Shown here: positions 1 through 12,717 of the stretch, in pieces | Position numbering within the stretch: the first letter of the stretch is position 1 | How the letters are laid out: every line of letters begins with the position of its first letter | Assembly (NCBI RefSeq): GCF_027596085.1 | Contig: NC_072450.1 | Coordinates: 31,897,676 to 31,961,675 of the forward strand | From: Anoplopoma fimbria | Lineage: Eukaryota > Chordata > Actinopteri > Perciformes > Anoplopomatidae | Length of the DNA stretch: 64,000 nt | Direction of reading: 5' to 3' | Translations under genes and position numbers: made by a program | Notes under the pieces: generated by a model | The model's database searches: none | Told to the model about the DNA's origin: nothing | The model's input: only the letters and a program-made list of their open reading frames with translations

Positions 1-730
1 AGGCAGAAACAATCTTATTTTGATTTTAAGCTCACTGAGCAAAGCCCAAGAGCCTCAAGTTGTGTCTGACTGCCAACAGAAGAACAGACTGAAACCCAGG
101 GGAAAAGGTAAAAGACGAGGTAGCTACAAAGCCAAGTAAGGGATTCATCATCCTTCTCATAAATGAATGAATCAGTCAGAACAAAACAATACACGGTTCG
201 TTTTCAGGGCCTCCTCTATTATGACTATCATTCAACAACAATTCTAATTTCTACTTGTGTTATTTCATCCATTTCAAATAATCTGCTTTTTTTTGTAAAG
301 AATTCATCTGGCTTAATTTAATTTAATTCAATGTACTTTAATCAACCTTAGACACGAGAAATGCCCGGATATAAACTACATTAGCAAGAAGAGTGTGCAG
401 TGAGCTTCCTGCCCGGCCTTCAAGTTTTAATATGCTTTTTTCATGCAAGAAAGTAACAAGATTTCTCAATACGAGTCCATCCAAGTAACGCCTTTTTGGA
501 AATAAGAGATGTGAGAGCCGCCAGCGTACTTAATTTTCCATTTATTGGCAGTATGCAGTACATACTGATTGAGTATGTAATCTGCAGTACGTTAGTCTTC
601 AATCCTGAACACAGCCTGGGTGTGCTGAAGCAGAACATTAGCTAATGTAACTTTAGATAGCTATTGCTAATCAAATGAGCCACAATACTTTTTTTTTCAA
701 CTCTATATGGCCACACGCACTAATTCTTAA
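1..730. other. Intergenic, no gene seen
   Basis: AT-rich sequence with no recognisable coding exon, RNA gene or repeat that I can name. Short open frames here lack any family resemblance. Confidence 0.6.
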
Positions 731-734
731 ATTT

Positions 735-1080
735 AAAGGAATAGTTCGACATTTTGGGAAATACACTTGTTCACTTCCTTGCCAAGGGTTGGATGAGACT
801 ACTCTCATAACTGTTTATAAGGTACGAAGCTACAGGCCGGATTTGGTTAGCTTAGCATAAAGCATGCAAACAGGATGAAACAGCTCGGCAAATAGGACAA
901 AAAGCTGCCTACCAGCCCAGTTAAAAGCTCACTAATTACCACATTGTACTGGACTGTACAAAAATACGCAGAGTTTTGGTTTACAGGGGTCATAAGCTGG
1001 ACCTTTTCTTGGAGGCTTGGGCAGTGACTTCCTGTCTTAATTAGTGAGCTTTAGAGATATTATTAATATTCTTAGACTCT
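735..1080 (+). repeat. Interspersed teleost repeat, long copy
   Basis: Begins AAAGGAATAGTTCGACATTT and ends near GGGCAGTGACTTCCTG. This is a dispersed non-coding element I recognise from many percomorph genomes but cannot name securely. Diverged fragments of the same family lie at about 1950-2045, 12000-12060, 23330-23400, 24740-24815 (minus) and 47785-47880. Confidence 0.7.
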
Positions 1081-2046
1081 GGGGAAAAAGAGAAAGTGAA
1101 TATGCATATTCCCCAAGTGTCATCTTTTTCTTTTCTTTATTTGTCAAACCCCAGAGATAATTAAAAGTGCATGAGCATGTAACATTCCCTTTCCAGTTTG
1201 TTATCCAGTTTTCCCTGCTGGTTTGGAGGAGGCATTTCAGGAGACAGAGCCTGGGAGGACCACACTAATGCAACTCAAACCAGCAGGCTGCTATTAAACC
1301 AGTTCACCCTGTTAGGACTACGATCCAAGAGATTGTCTTTTTTCACAACGTGCCATTATCAACCCAGATACAGCCATGCAAACATGCTGCTTCCGTCAGA
1401 TCTGCTGCAGGTAGGTCCCTTGGGAGCAGAAATAGCCCCCCGGTGACATGCACGCAGCCCAGCATGGCCACCAGCACCAACACTCCATCCTCCTCCCCTT
1501 CATGCTGGCAAGTGGGATCCATTCTCCTGTGTCTAGGTCGAAGCGTTCGGTGGGGTTGGTCCAGCCTCCCACCAGGTACAGGCTGCAGTTCAGACACACC
1601 AGGCACATCCCATTCTCTGCAGGAAGGTGAGACAATGACCGGGTTTCAATCCAAGCATTTTTATGTAAATACAAACCTATTGAGTTATTAACGCTAATTT
1701 TGGAACAGCAAATGTGAGGGCAATGTCTTTCTACACGTACTATCAAGGAGCAGCTGTTATTTCTTCATTGCTTGTTATTCTTATAAGCGCTTAGGAGTTG
1801 TTTTTTTATGATTAGATTTTACATCCGAACTACCTGGATGGGGGATGGTGGTTCTGATACTCCACTTGTCGACTCTGGATCTTGTTGTCTTGCTGCAGCT
1901 GCCCTTGAAGCCGTGATTGCTACCTGCTACGTAGATGTTTCCAACAATTTATAGGAATAGTGTGACATTTTGTGAGATAGACTTTGCTTTCTTGGACTCT
2001 TAGTTAGATGAGAAGATTGATACCAAAGTGGTGTTATTTCGCATAT

Positions 2047-2335
2047 GTGTTCTGCTGATGGGATGCACGGTGGTGTCGCCTCACAGCAAGAGGGTTCAAG
2101 GGTTCGATTCCTGGGCTGGAAGGCCCTTCTGTGTGGAGTTTCCATGTTCTCCCTGTGTCAGCATGGGTTCTTTCCGGGTTCTCCGGCTCCTCTCACAGTC
2201 AAAAGACATGCAGATCAAGTTAATTGATTGACTGAGAGTGTGAATGGTTGTCTGTTTCTATGTGTGAGCCCTCTGGCGACCTGTCCAGGGTGAACCCTGC
2301 TTTTGCCATATGTCAGCTGGGTTTCATTGAAACTC
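2047..2335 (+). repeat. SINE-like repeat with tRNA-type B box
   Basis: GGGATGCACGGTGGTGTCGC, then GGGTTCGATTCC (a Pol III B-box match), then CTGTGTGGAGTTTCCATGTT and GACCTGTCCAGGGTGAACCC. This is a very common dispersed fish element, so it is a repeat and not a tRNA gene. Confidence 0.75.
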
Positions 2336-3575
2336 ATGAAATGTTGAATGTCACCGGTTTCTCATGAAACTTTATTGAACCATTTTCTACCATATTATTT
2401 CACCAGTTCCACCAGTTAAATCATCTTGGCTGTGATATTCTTGACAAAACAATTGTTGAGGTAAAGATTAATTTCAGTTCATATCAGCTCACATGACTTT
2501 GCCTTAAAAACTACAAGTCCCACAATGCACCACCGGCAGGCCAGTGCAGGCTGCTCATTACCCTTTTAAGTTGGAACACCTGTGAATGGAAGGTCTCTCA
2601 GCAAACATATCAGCAGAGAGAGCAACAAACAAAGGATTCAACTCGTGGTACAACCAAAGGAGCCACTGGTACGGTAACAAGACTTTTTATTGTGATGATT
2701 GCTTAGTAATCATTTATACAGACAGCATGCATATCAGTTTGCTGCATGCATATGAGTTTGGCTTTTTGGTTGAGTGTATTTTGTTGATTGTTCAACTTAG
2801 GTTAATGTTTGATGAGCTTTCCTTAAAAACACCAATGCTGCATACTGTTTGCATTTCAACAGTCTATATTATATTATATATTAGTCATTAGTTGGGATTG
2901 TTTCAGAAAGTCCACCTGTTGCAAGCCTTGGTACTTGGTACTGAGAATTGTTTAAAATTTATTTGCATGTTTGGATAACTTATGCTTTTTGTGTTTTGAA
3001 GGTTTTCAACCTGATAGACCAACCACTCATCAACAAGAAACAAATAAGGAAAAATAAAATAAAAATTGAGCTGTGTTGGAAAGAGTTGTCCCGTGCGTCC
3101 TTTGGGGTTCATGTACCAGGCCATTTCAAGTTGGGCAAGAGTTGAAAAACACCTAGGAACTTGACAACAATGCTTACCTGACACCTAAACATCAAATCTA
3201 CACGACACAACATAAAGATGCAAAACGTGTGACGTCCTTGTAGAAAAACACCTTGCACCATATCAGCTACAGCCAACCACGATCAAACCGTTGGTGGCAT
3301 TACTGATCCTCCTCTGTAGCCTGCCTCAACAAACACACCACAGGCCACAACAAGGTACCCCACGCTAAGCAGGGGGTTATGATTATTATCATTACATATT
3401 TTATAAACCAAATCCTACCAAAATAGAAATGAGACGGAGCTTGTGTGTGTTTATAAGACTGAGGGTTATAAGATAAATCTATTAATCTGTAATGCAGTGG
3501 TAGAGAGCAGTACATTAACTCAAAGAACATTTGTGAGGTACTTTTACTTCACTTGAGCATTTCCACTCTGTTCTA
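2336..3575. other. Intergenic, no gene seen
   Basis: No coding exon recognised. At 2510-2528 lies ACTACAAGTCCCACAATGC, close to the ZNF143/Staf binding consensus. This motif is often carried by repeats, and nothing nearby suggests a transcript start. Confidence 0.5.
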
Positions 3576-3599
3576 ACTCTTTGCCAGAGCAGTACAATG

Positions 3600-3939
3600 G
3601 AAACTTAATGTTGTGTTCGCTGCATTTAGCCAAAGACAGCTTCAACAGTGTTTTGAACCGTTCTGTTCGTAAGGGGCGGGGCATTTCCGACGCATACCAA
3701 ACGTTGACCAATCACAACAGAGCGGGCTACCTGACCAATCAGGGCAGACTTTGCTTTCTGGATGGAGGAGCAAGTGCTACAACGGAGCATTTCAGAGAGA
3801 GGGTGAGAAGAGGTGCTGCAGAACAGCCAGGATGAGAAAAACAAGGAGGATTATGAGCATTAACGCATGTAAACATGTTGTAACTGTAACTTTAGATAAA
3901 AATATGCACCCGGAAAATAGCATAATAGGTCCTGTTTAA
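3600..3939 (-). mobile_element. piggyBac-like MITE fragment
   Basis: High similarity in opposite orientation to the element at 61277-61826. Its terminal sequence CATAATAGGTCCTG is followed by TTAA at 3936-3939. The other terminus is not clear, so this copy looks partial. Assignment to piggyBac rests on the TTAA edges only. Confidence 0.55.
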
Positions 3940-4309
3940 ATGAGAACCAGGATTTTTGTCTGCATTTGTTTATGTGTTCTTTACCCTCACTTAAATAACG
4001 TTTCAGACAAGTGTTCTAAAAATTGTCACCAGATAGAGACCTGATCTCTGACCTGCCCGCTAGCAGCCTGCGGGGCTTTTTTTCCCGGAGTGAAGCATGC
4101 ATGGAGCTGGGAGAACGCCAGCGTGCCGAGGCAGCTGTCTACATCTGGCAGACACAACCAGAAGGCCTCGCGGGCCCTCTTCACCGCTTCCAGCAGCAGC
4201 AGGTCAGCGGCCTTCAGCAAGCCCTAGTTGATCTAGTCTACCAAGACCTCCATGGCGACCTGGAAAACACCTGTACCTCACTGCAGTGGGTGAAAGGTTA
4301 AGACACTGG

Positions 4310-5570
4310 AGGTCACCAAATAAATGATTTTCAAAGGGTGTTAAGTTACTCTTTTAATAAATGTAACGTGGAAACTTGAAGCCTCCCGTGCACATTCACA
4401 GAATGTACTTCTGTGAATGTACCAATAAAGGGAAAACATTGTCATAGGGGGCGGCTCTTCAGCTCAGGAGGGGTCCACTATGGGGTAATGGATGAAAAAG
4501 AGGCCAATTGTAAAGTGTTTTATCCATTAAAGTAGAAAATATCAATAACAAATCTATATTAGTGCAGCTCACAGCAATCACACAACCTATAGGCCAAGTC
4601 TGATACCTGTAATAGGCTACCTGTACAAGAATCAACAGAAACCTGAAAATGCTCCAACATGTCACCAACATGACACACTATGTATTTGAGATTTAATAGT
4701 GTCCTTCAGTATTTTTAATATCTGTAAATTCCCCCCATACAGTGTTTGTGTGATTACTTATCCGTTAATGAAAGAAGACAAACATGTTAAGCACACAGAT
4801 GACAACTCACTTATCGATGACATACATATCAGGCATACATAGCAGGCAATCAATTGCTTGTGTCACTTTCTGTATGTTAGAGGTGGCACTCCCCACACCA
4901 ATGAAGTGTATCGTCTTGTTTTGACATGACGAGTCACGTGACACTGCGGTCAGATTGTAAAGGTTACGAAGAACGCTTGAAGGGTTTCAAAAGATATGCG
5001 CACACATTAATGTACCAATATCTTTTGAAACCTCTGCAAGAGTAATTTGATCACTTGGGACAATGTGGAAGAAAATCATGGTTGCTTCATATCCCTCTCT
5101 CCTCATGATATATCTCCACTGTCAACTATTACCATCTGGTCACGCAGAACACGAGACGTTTCAGTGGATTCATCAATCCCTTGACAAATCTTTTCTCCGA
5201 TTTTCTCCTCTCGTACAGGAAGGTCAGAGGTGAGGGAGCGCTGAACAACTGCTCCGTAGAGCTTCATTGTCTATCAAAAGCCAGTCCAGCTCAGGTACTT
5301 GACCCCGAGGTTGTCCACTTGACTGAAGCGCCTATTAAATCACGTATGTCTTCCAACTAAATGCCGACAAGGATTTTTCAATGCTGTGAGCCACAACACA
5401 CACTTCCTCTCTATGCTGGTGTTATTATTTTGTCATGATTTCATATTTCTTATTCATACACTTAACATTGCTTTTTAGTCGCCGTCCTCACGCATTTGCA
5501 TACAAGAGTGTTGTCCTTCAGTATTAAGCATTGCTTTCACAATGAGACAAGGCAGACGCTTGACTGGTCC
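4310..5570. other. Intergenic with one strong hairpin
   Basis: No gene recognised. A perfect 15-bp inverted repeat (GGTTTCAAAAGATAT at 4983-4997, complement at 5018-5032) encloses a 20-base loop. Confidence 0.6.
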
Positions 5571-5574
5571 TTGA

Positions 5575-5862
5575 TGGGGCGGCTGGAGAGCAAGGTAGTT
5601 CTCCAATCAGAGGGTCGGTGGTTCGATACCCGGCTTCGGCAGTCGATGTGTCCTTGGGCAAGACACTTAACCCCAAGTTGCTCCTGAAGGCTTGCCATCG
5701 GTGTGGACTGGATGTTGCATGAATGTTAGTTAGAGTCTGATGGTGGCACCTTGATGGTAGCCTGTCATCAGTGTGTGAATGGGTGAATGATATGTAATAT
5801 ACTACTGACTGTAAGTCGCTTTGGATAAAAGCGTCTGCTAAATGACTGTAATGTAATGATGT
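5575..5862 (+). repeat. tRNA-derived SINE with common fish tail
   Basis: The head contains the B box GGTTCGATACC and the tail reads GCTTTGGATAAAAGCGTCTG, then TAATG repeats. The V-SINE/DANA-Mermaid class carries such tails. Relative to the copy at 23655-23944, this copy lacks about 10 bases (TGTGGCGTAG) covering the A box, so its internal promoter is damaged. Confidence 0.8.
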
Positions 5863-8695
5863 AATGATGAGGTGGATGCAGATGCACAAGGTGGGTCATT
5901 GCTGATTGCCTGCAGATGGCAGTGGGGCATCAAATATGAGTGCTTCACTGTCATTAATTGGCATGATCCATCCACGGTGATCCCTACCTGTGGCTGATCT
6001 CCAAAACAAGACAAAGAATGGGTGAAATTTGGTGGTAATATTACATTTTGACAGTTCTGGTGAAATGCAGATCGTGGTCTGAACTGGTCTCTATTCCTCA
6101 GGGCTTCATGGTTGCTTAGTGTGATGGCAGGAAAAGGGAACGACTGAGAACAATATGGGCAAGTCTTTCGTCAGACATCTGTCACCTCATCCCTCACATA
6201 CTCATGCATACCCAACGAGGCTTTCCCTCGTGTCCGCGGTGAGCCTGACCCTGAAGTGTGAGTTGCATGCACAGAGCGCCGACTTGTGTCAGGGCAGGAT
6301 CCGGCCGGAGGAGCATTGCAGGGAATTGTCTGTGAATAGGCCTTCAGAGAAAGAGTAGAAGCCTCAGGGTGGTTCACGTCGTGGGGTTCATACATGTAGA
6401 GGTCCTGGGGTCCTCTGGGTGACTCGCTTTTAGTCTCTCTGTGCATTAAAAAGTTTGACACAGTGGCATGTCAGCTATTAATGTCAGTTTGATAACGACA
6501 AATACATTTTAAAGTTGGATTTGTTCTGCATGTGAGTTATAACGACGAGGGGGTTTTTCTTTTGGAGTTTTCTATCATGAACTGATCAGAAAAGAAGGAT
6601 GTAACGTGTTGTTGTGGTGGCCCCAAGGTCTCTTCCCTTCTTCTTCAGTTTAGTGTGCAAATGAGACTGTTGCCCGCTGAAATCAAGGATGGCTCCTTTA
6701 AATATTTATCATCACTCCATGCATAATAAATGGTGTTATGGTGATATAATACATGCATCGTTTGTGGTGTTGGATTATGGTGTTGAGTTTCTCCTATAGA
6801 TCAGGTTTCCCCCTCGAACAGTCGTTATTATAAACACATGGAAAAACATAAAAAGATCCTTCATAAAATCTTAGTTGAGCCCTGTGACGCAAAATGACAA
6901 TGCTGACTCTTATATTGATTTACTTTTTAACTCGTTGACAATGAACTTTGTAGCAAAATACATTCTGGAGTAAAGTGAGAGAAAGTTTTCCTCAATGTGA
7001 ATGGTGGATTTAAAGTTGGTTCAAATGAATTACCAAATGATTTGCAAAGATAGCTACTGAAATGCTTTTTCAGTGAATAATAATCGTGACAGATTCTGAG
7101 GGTTATTGTTAAGTGTCATTGCCTTTAATTCAGGTGACATCACTTTACCTTTGTAAAAAATACAATGCACACATGATCCGTGAGGCCACTGTTTAACAAG
7201 CCAGTACTAACTCCTGGTCGGGACTTTCAAAATAAAACACTTGTTTAATTTAATTGACATGACATCAACCAGATGTCACAGACTGTCGTCCTGAATCTCC
7301 AGAATTGTAAAAGAGATTAAATGGGGCTGTAAATAGAGGGGTGTAGTGGGGGGATGGTGCTACAGCAACAGGAAAGGTTCCTTCCCAAACTCATTCTAGA
7401 CCCATTGTTTTTAATCTGCCTAATATTTTCTACATTTTGTTGGTAAATCATGAAAAATGTACATCACAATTTCCAATAGTCCAAGGTGACGTATAAAAAA
7501 ACAGAATGAAACAGTCAAAACCCCAAATATATTCAGTTTACATTGATAGAGGACCCAGGAAGACAGCAAATATTCGCATTTGAGATGCTGAATCCAGTGA
7601 GTCTTGCCATTTCTTCTTAAAATATGACTCTAAACAATTAATTGGTTTGCGAAATACTTGCAAACAAATTAGCTTCATATCAGCTAATCGATTAACCAAC
7701 TAATTGTTGCAGCTCTACACACAAAACATTTGCGCTTATACAGGAATATGCTGCAAAATATATGAGAGTATTAAAAACTGTGGGTCTCCTTACCAACAGA
7801 ATTCAAAATGAATCATTGTAACAGCTTTTAAATGAAAACATGGACGCCCATTAGTGAGAGGTGAAGGCTAAGTTTCAAGGACTGCACAATAATTACAGAC
7901 TTTAAATGGGCCCACAAAACACCCATGAAGGTCGTCACTAGTACATTCTAGTTCTGTAAGCATGGCTGATATTGATTTTGTGCACCCAGCTTTTGTTTTT
8001 GCCCACAGCTTCTGAAATATAAATAAACGTTTTTCATTTTTAGTACATATAATACAAGAAATCCTTAACATATCTTGTTGCTGCATTGCATGCTGGTCTA
8101 TCGAGTCTATTACGGATGGACGGACTGATACTGCCTTACCTACAGTAGCCATAACATAAATGTACAATTCATAACACAATGGAGTAAAATCTCTGGTCAT
8201 TCACAGACACCAGCTGTTTCTACGTCCTCTCTCCGGCCTTAACACCAAACTTTCTGAGTAAACTAGTCCGAACTTCCAGGACTTGTATCCCAGTTTGACA
8301 GCCTCACTGTTGAGCCTGGCTGTTACTTATGCAACTAAGCATCTCCCTTTAATACAGCGAGCCTCATCTAAAGCTGCTTCCCACTGAAGAGCGGATTCAG
8401 AAAGTAAACAAAGCCTGCTGCGTCTCGGATCGTAATACCAGGTTAGATCTTAGGCAAGAGCTGTCTCTGTGAGTTGTTGGCCTGCATCTCTCTCCAAATC
8501 CGTCTCCAAATCCCCCTCCATTTGTGCCAATCCAGTGATGCTTTTTCTCTGACAGCCTTGGGAAGGAATATCTCTGCATCTTCACAGGATGTATCTGCTC
8601 ATCTGAAAAGTGGTAATCAGTTCTGCTGTTTACCACTGGCTGAAGTTTGGGTGGAAACAGAAGGTTGCATCAGAAGGTTGCATCAATAATGATTA
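5863..8695. other. Intergenic, no gene seen
   Basis: No exon recognised. Sequence from about 5863 to 6075, directly 3' of the SINE, recurs in pieces at 8700-9190. The open frames near 6155-6461 have no family resemblance. Confidence 0.5.
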
Positions 8696-8699
8696 TATA

Positions 8700-9195
8700 T
8701 ATGGGGCGGCTGTGGCGTAGTGGAGAGCAAGGTAGTTCTCCAATCAGAGGGTCGGTGGTTTGATACCCGGCTTCGGCAGTCAAGATGTGTCCTTGGGCAA
8801 ATGACTGATGGTGGCACCTTAACCTGTCATCAAATGGGTTGATATGTAATATACTACTCCTGAAGGCTTGACTGTAATGTAATGATGTAATGATGAGGTG
8901 GATGCATGCGGTGTGGACTGGATGGCAGTGGGGCATCAAATATGAGTGCTTCATGAATGTTAGTTATCTCCAAAACAAGAGTCTGATGGTGGCACAGTTC
9001 TGGTGAAATGCATGGTAGCCTGTCATCAGTGTGTGAAAAAGGGTGAATGATATGTAATATACTACTGACTGTAAGTCCTGCATCAGTTGGATAAATATGC
9101 GTCTGCTAAATGACTGTAATGTAATGTAATGACTGTAATGTATCTCCAAAACAAGACAAAGAATGGGTGAAATTTGGTGGTAATATTACATGTAA
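8700..9195 (+). repeat. Interleaved mosaic copy of the 5575-6075 SINE and flank
   Basis: It starts as an ordinary SINE head, including the A box TGGCGTAGTGG missing from the 5575 copy. It then breaks into short pieces of 5.68-6.07 kb that alternate between two threads, each in ascending order. Unique flank sequence such as GGCAGTGGGGCATCAAATAT and TCTCCAAAACAAGACAAAG is included, so this is not an independent SINE insertion. It may be an assembly artefact. Confidence 0.75.
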
Positions 9196-11896
9196 TATCA
9201 AAATAGGGTGAACCCTCACTAAGTTTTATATAGTTCTTTTTTTATTTATCTCTCATTATCTCAAAAGGTTGAAGCCCAAGGACTTTGGTGATCACCTGAA
9301 CCTTCCTTTAGTACCACCAGCAGGTCAAGTTTTTTTCTCATCCTGAGAAATATCTCATCACCTAACATGTAAAGACTTGGCATAACCTTTTGTACAGACA
9401 GTCGTTGTTCCCAGAGGATGAACCCTAATGACTTCCAGATCCCCAACTATCCCCACTAACTATTGGATGGGTAACCATTCATTTTTGGTACACACCATAA
9501 CACACGCCATCATCCGAAAAAAAAAAATCCTTTCTTTCATATTTCGGTTCAACACTAAATACCAGCAGAACCAACGACATGCCCTACATTCTCAGCTGTA
9601 TTTTCTACCAATAAGCAAACATTCACATGCTAAACAAATCTGGTGAACAGGTAAATAATGTAAAGGACATCTTGTTCTTTTGACTTCACTTGGAGCCGGA
9701 GTATGCGCAGTAGAGCCAAGCCAGACCTCGGCTCGTAAGCGAGAGAGGGTTATGACGTCATACCCCCCCTTTTATAGTCAAATAGCTAATGACAAGCAAA
9801 CTTATCAGAAAAATGTACACTCTGACATACATCGCTGTGATAAGAACTAGCTAATCTTACAGATACCGTCTTAGGGAAAAATGTATTTGATGTTCATGTT
9901 AGATTTCTCGATTTTTGTTTGCCCCACGTCCCATTTGCTCACAAAAAAAGGGAGCCGGGTTTATGAAGTATTTTGCTGCCAGCCAGGGGAACTTCCAGAT
10001 GTTTAGGCCTCACTTTTGGGGAGCTGTCATGTCGTCCATCTATATATACAGTCTATGGTACAGCCTCACAGAACCACTAGTACTAGTACTATTACTGTAC
10101 ATAGTAGTTTATGGTTTGTAAAGTGTACTTGAATTCTAAACATAGTAATACATTTTTTAACTGTCCTTTCTTTTTTTCATCTCCTCACTTTTTCCTTTAT
10201 CTTAGTCCTAGCACAAGCGTATATATATATATATATAATGTATCTGCACATATATATAATATATACACATATTTATGTCCCATTATACTGTAACATTCCC
10301 TATGTTCTTCAATTATCACATTTTCACTTAAACACACACTTTATTATTCCCCTCACGTTCCTGTTTATGCTCATGTTTCTAATCTGTTTTCTATGGTAGA
10401 TTTTATTGACTAAGGCCTTCATCTGGTTTGGGGGAAAGCTGAGAGGATAGAGCATTTTGACAGATTGTCTTCGTTTTCTTTTAGCAGGTTAAATGTGCAA
10501 CATTCTCCATTATTAATAACGGCCAATATACTGTTTATTGTCTCCAAAGAGCTTGTTTCAACTATTTATAAACGCTGCAAGGCTCGAACGCCCCTCATAG
10601 ACCTCTAATGGACTGCATCGGATGTTTCTAGTATTTTGTCCACTTCATTTAATTATACTAAGTAAAAATTACCATATTGGTTTATGCAACCCAACCCCAC
10701 ACCATCACAGTTTTACAAAGGCATGAAGACATGAGGAAAAAGTTGATTCCAAGAGGTTTCTGGTTTTAATTGCATCATTAGAATCACAAGATTAAAAATA
10801 AACAAATCACATTACACACATTGCGTCATGACAGTGTCGACCAAAATCTCTCTACCCTTGTTTCCATTTAAGTTGGAGAAACAAGACTCTATCCCGGTTT
10901 CTCATCGCTGGTATATATGGACCAAGTCCCAGGATCATTTAAACACATATGTTTAACATTACTGAATGAAACATTGAGCCTTTCTCCAATGTGTGAAGCA
11001 TTGGTGGATTAAAAACAGCAGATCTGAGACCTGGACTATTTGTTCATTTAGCTTAAATAATTTGTTGAGGTTTATGCCGTTCAACAGAGCCAACTTAGAG
11101 TTAACATGATCAGGTTAATCCAAACCTGGTTTAAACAATTACGATAGCTTCACGTGTAGGACTACACACCACAGAGCTGAGAGTTAAAACATTGAAAATC
11201 ACAGAATGGCAGAAATGTTCACAATCTCAGAGCAGCACATATTGGATACATTGTATAAAGAGCAAAAATATAATCCAAAATCAAACTATGGGGGATACCT
11301 AATTGGCTCAGTAATGTGTTCTCCTACTGTATGATCTTAAAATGTTAGTAATCATGGAGGTTCTTTTTTCTATTACAAGTAATTTAGAAAAATGTTTTAC
11401 TGCTTTAATCTTAACAGAATATTGGGCAACTGAGGTAAATTAATGTAGAGGTGTTGTGTTTAAAAGGCTGGCTACTGGCCCAGATCTAGAATCCCATTCA
11501 TTAACTATACTATAATATGCCTTATTCACTGGAGACATTTCGATATGTCACAGTAGGAAAAGCAGAGGTGAAAACAATCAAAAGAATGAATGTGAATGAC
11601 GGCTCACTGTCACAGTGACACGGCTAACTATATAGAACGGGGACATGTTCTGAGTTACACCTGTGCTTTTCCTACTATGACAAGTCAAAATGCCTGCTGG
11701 AATAAAAAAGGCTTGTTGCAATACAATATAAACTGGTGATTAAAAAAGGGAAAGTCACAAGGTGTGTATTTTTTTTCATAGTTTTTTTAAAAGCATATCA
11801 GTTAGCTGAAGTGCTATGCATCATATCATATCATAACTGATATTCATAGACTCTTACTTATAAGCATATTGTAATCACATTAAGAACAGAAGGGGA

Positions 11897-11939
<43 letters not shown>

Positions 11940-12000
11940 TATTTTGTTTTGTTTTAATGTGGTTGAAAAATGGTAACAACAGGGTCTGTCAGGGATTCTC
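9196..12000. other. Intergenic, repeats only
   Basis: About 9660-10060 looks like a dispersed repeat. It includes TATGACGTCATA around 9751-9762, followed by TTTATAGTCA, and ends near TATATACAGTCTATGG. Short TA runs lie at 10220-10237 and 11899-11931. No coding exon recognised. Confidence 0.5.
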
Positions 12001-12500
12001 TTAAGGGAGTATATTTTGGGAAATGCAATTATTTGCTTTCTTGCCCAGAGCTAAAGGTTCTCTATTCGATATTCAGAGCATTAATGTGGCGGCGAACAAC
12101 CATTTGCTGTGTAAAGACAGAGTGTGTGTTGTTACTGGTTGCTTTGAAACACGGCCAGGGCCGGCCGCACGTGCTTTGTAGTGAGCGCGCCCCACTGGTT
12201 ACAGCCGATAACGCCGTCTGCAACTGACTGCGTCGCCGCTAGCAGCTCTGTATGTCGTAGTTTGCACTGTTAACGCCGTTAGCCGTAAGCCGCCAGCTCA
12301 GCCGCCGCCATGGTGAGAGCCGTGTGGAGGCAATAGATATGCTCTGAATACCGCATAAAGCATCTCGTACAGAGGCTTTTCTGTAAACTTTGATCCACAA
12401 ATGTCCGCTCAATGTAAACATTGTTTCTGTACGGTATTTGTATTGCAATTGGACACAGATGCCTCCATACCCCGAATCTGAATTGTAGCTGAGAGTCCAA
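12000..12500 (+). repeat. Probable dispersed repeat with CpG-rich core
   Basis: Starts with a relative of the 735 repeat (GTATATTTTGGGAAATGCA) and continues into a CpG-rich block around 12140-12310 (GCCGGCCGCACGTGC, GCCGCCGCCATGG). A Kozak-like ATG sits at 12310 but its frame closes within a few codons. I regard this as repeat DNA downstream of phospho2, not a gene start. Confidence 0.4.
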
Positions 12501-12717
12501 CCTTGTTTGAGGGGGGTTTTACTGTCAAGGATATGTACCTAATTTTGAATCATTTTACCAACAAAATTGTACTTTCAAAAATATAAATACTGTCTTAGCT
12601 TTCTTTTCTTTTTTTTCTTTTTTTTTTAAACAATCACTGGGAGCTGCAAGTGCAATATTTCAGTTACAAGTTACAACTGAGACTTTGATCAAGTATTGTG
12701 CTCCATGTTCCGAGCTA

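Larger units (their letters stand above)
1395..4290 (-). pseudogene. klhl23: KLHL23-like kelch gene remnant, broken
   Basis: Three pieces on the minus strand, in the gene's order, resemble the BTB-BACK-kelch protein KLHL23 (a presumed CUL3 adaptor). At about 4290-4026 is a BACK-like piece with LKAADLLLLEAVKRA and DSCLG. At 1942-1834 is a kelch blade piece (GNIYVAGSNHGFKGSCS) ending in a GT donor. At 1616-1395, after a CTGCAG acceptor, is the next blade (ENGMCLVC, LYLVGGWTNPTERFDL, GRRMEC). The phase-1 junction PHP|E between the last two pieces is still usable. The gene is broken: after GRRMEC the homologous reading leaves the frame, continues as GCVHVTGG in another, and returns at YFCSQGTYLQQI, followed at once by a stop. 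The BTB start, most of the BACK domain and several blades are missing, and a repeat abuts the 5' side of the 1942 piece. Its position downstream of phospho2 on the same strand matches the mammalian PHOSPHO2-KLHL23 arrangement, which favours klhl23 over other KLHL members. That pairing is from memory of the human locus. Confidence 0.8.

Noticed and set aside
5575..5690. tRNA gene
   Set aside because: Only Pol III box motifs of a SINE head are present, with no cloverleaf or anticodon arm. The same applies to 2047, 20900 and 23944.
6155..6461. Frames of 67 and 96 codons on opposite strands
   Set aside because: Neither shows a recognisable motif or splice-site arrangement. Both look like chance in moderately GC-rich DNA.
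12299..12345. Kozak-like GCCGCCGCCATGG as a gene start
   Set aside because: The frame closes after a few codons, and the surrounding block appears to be a dispersed repeat.
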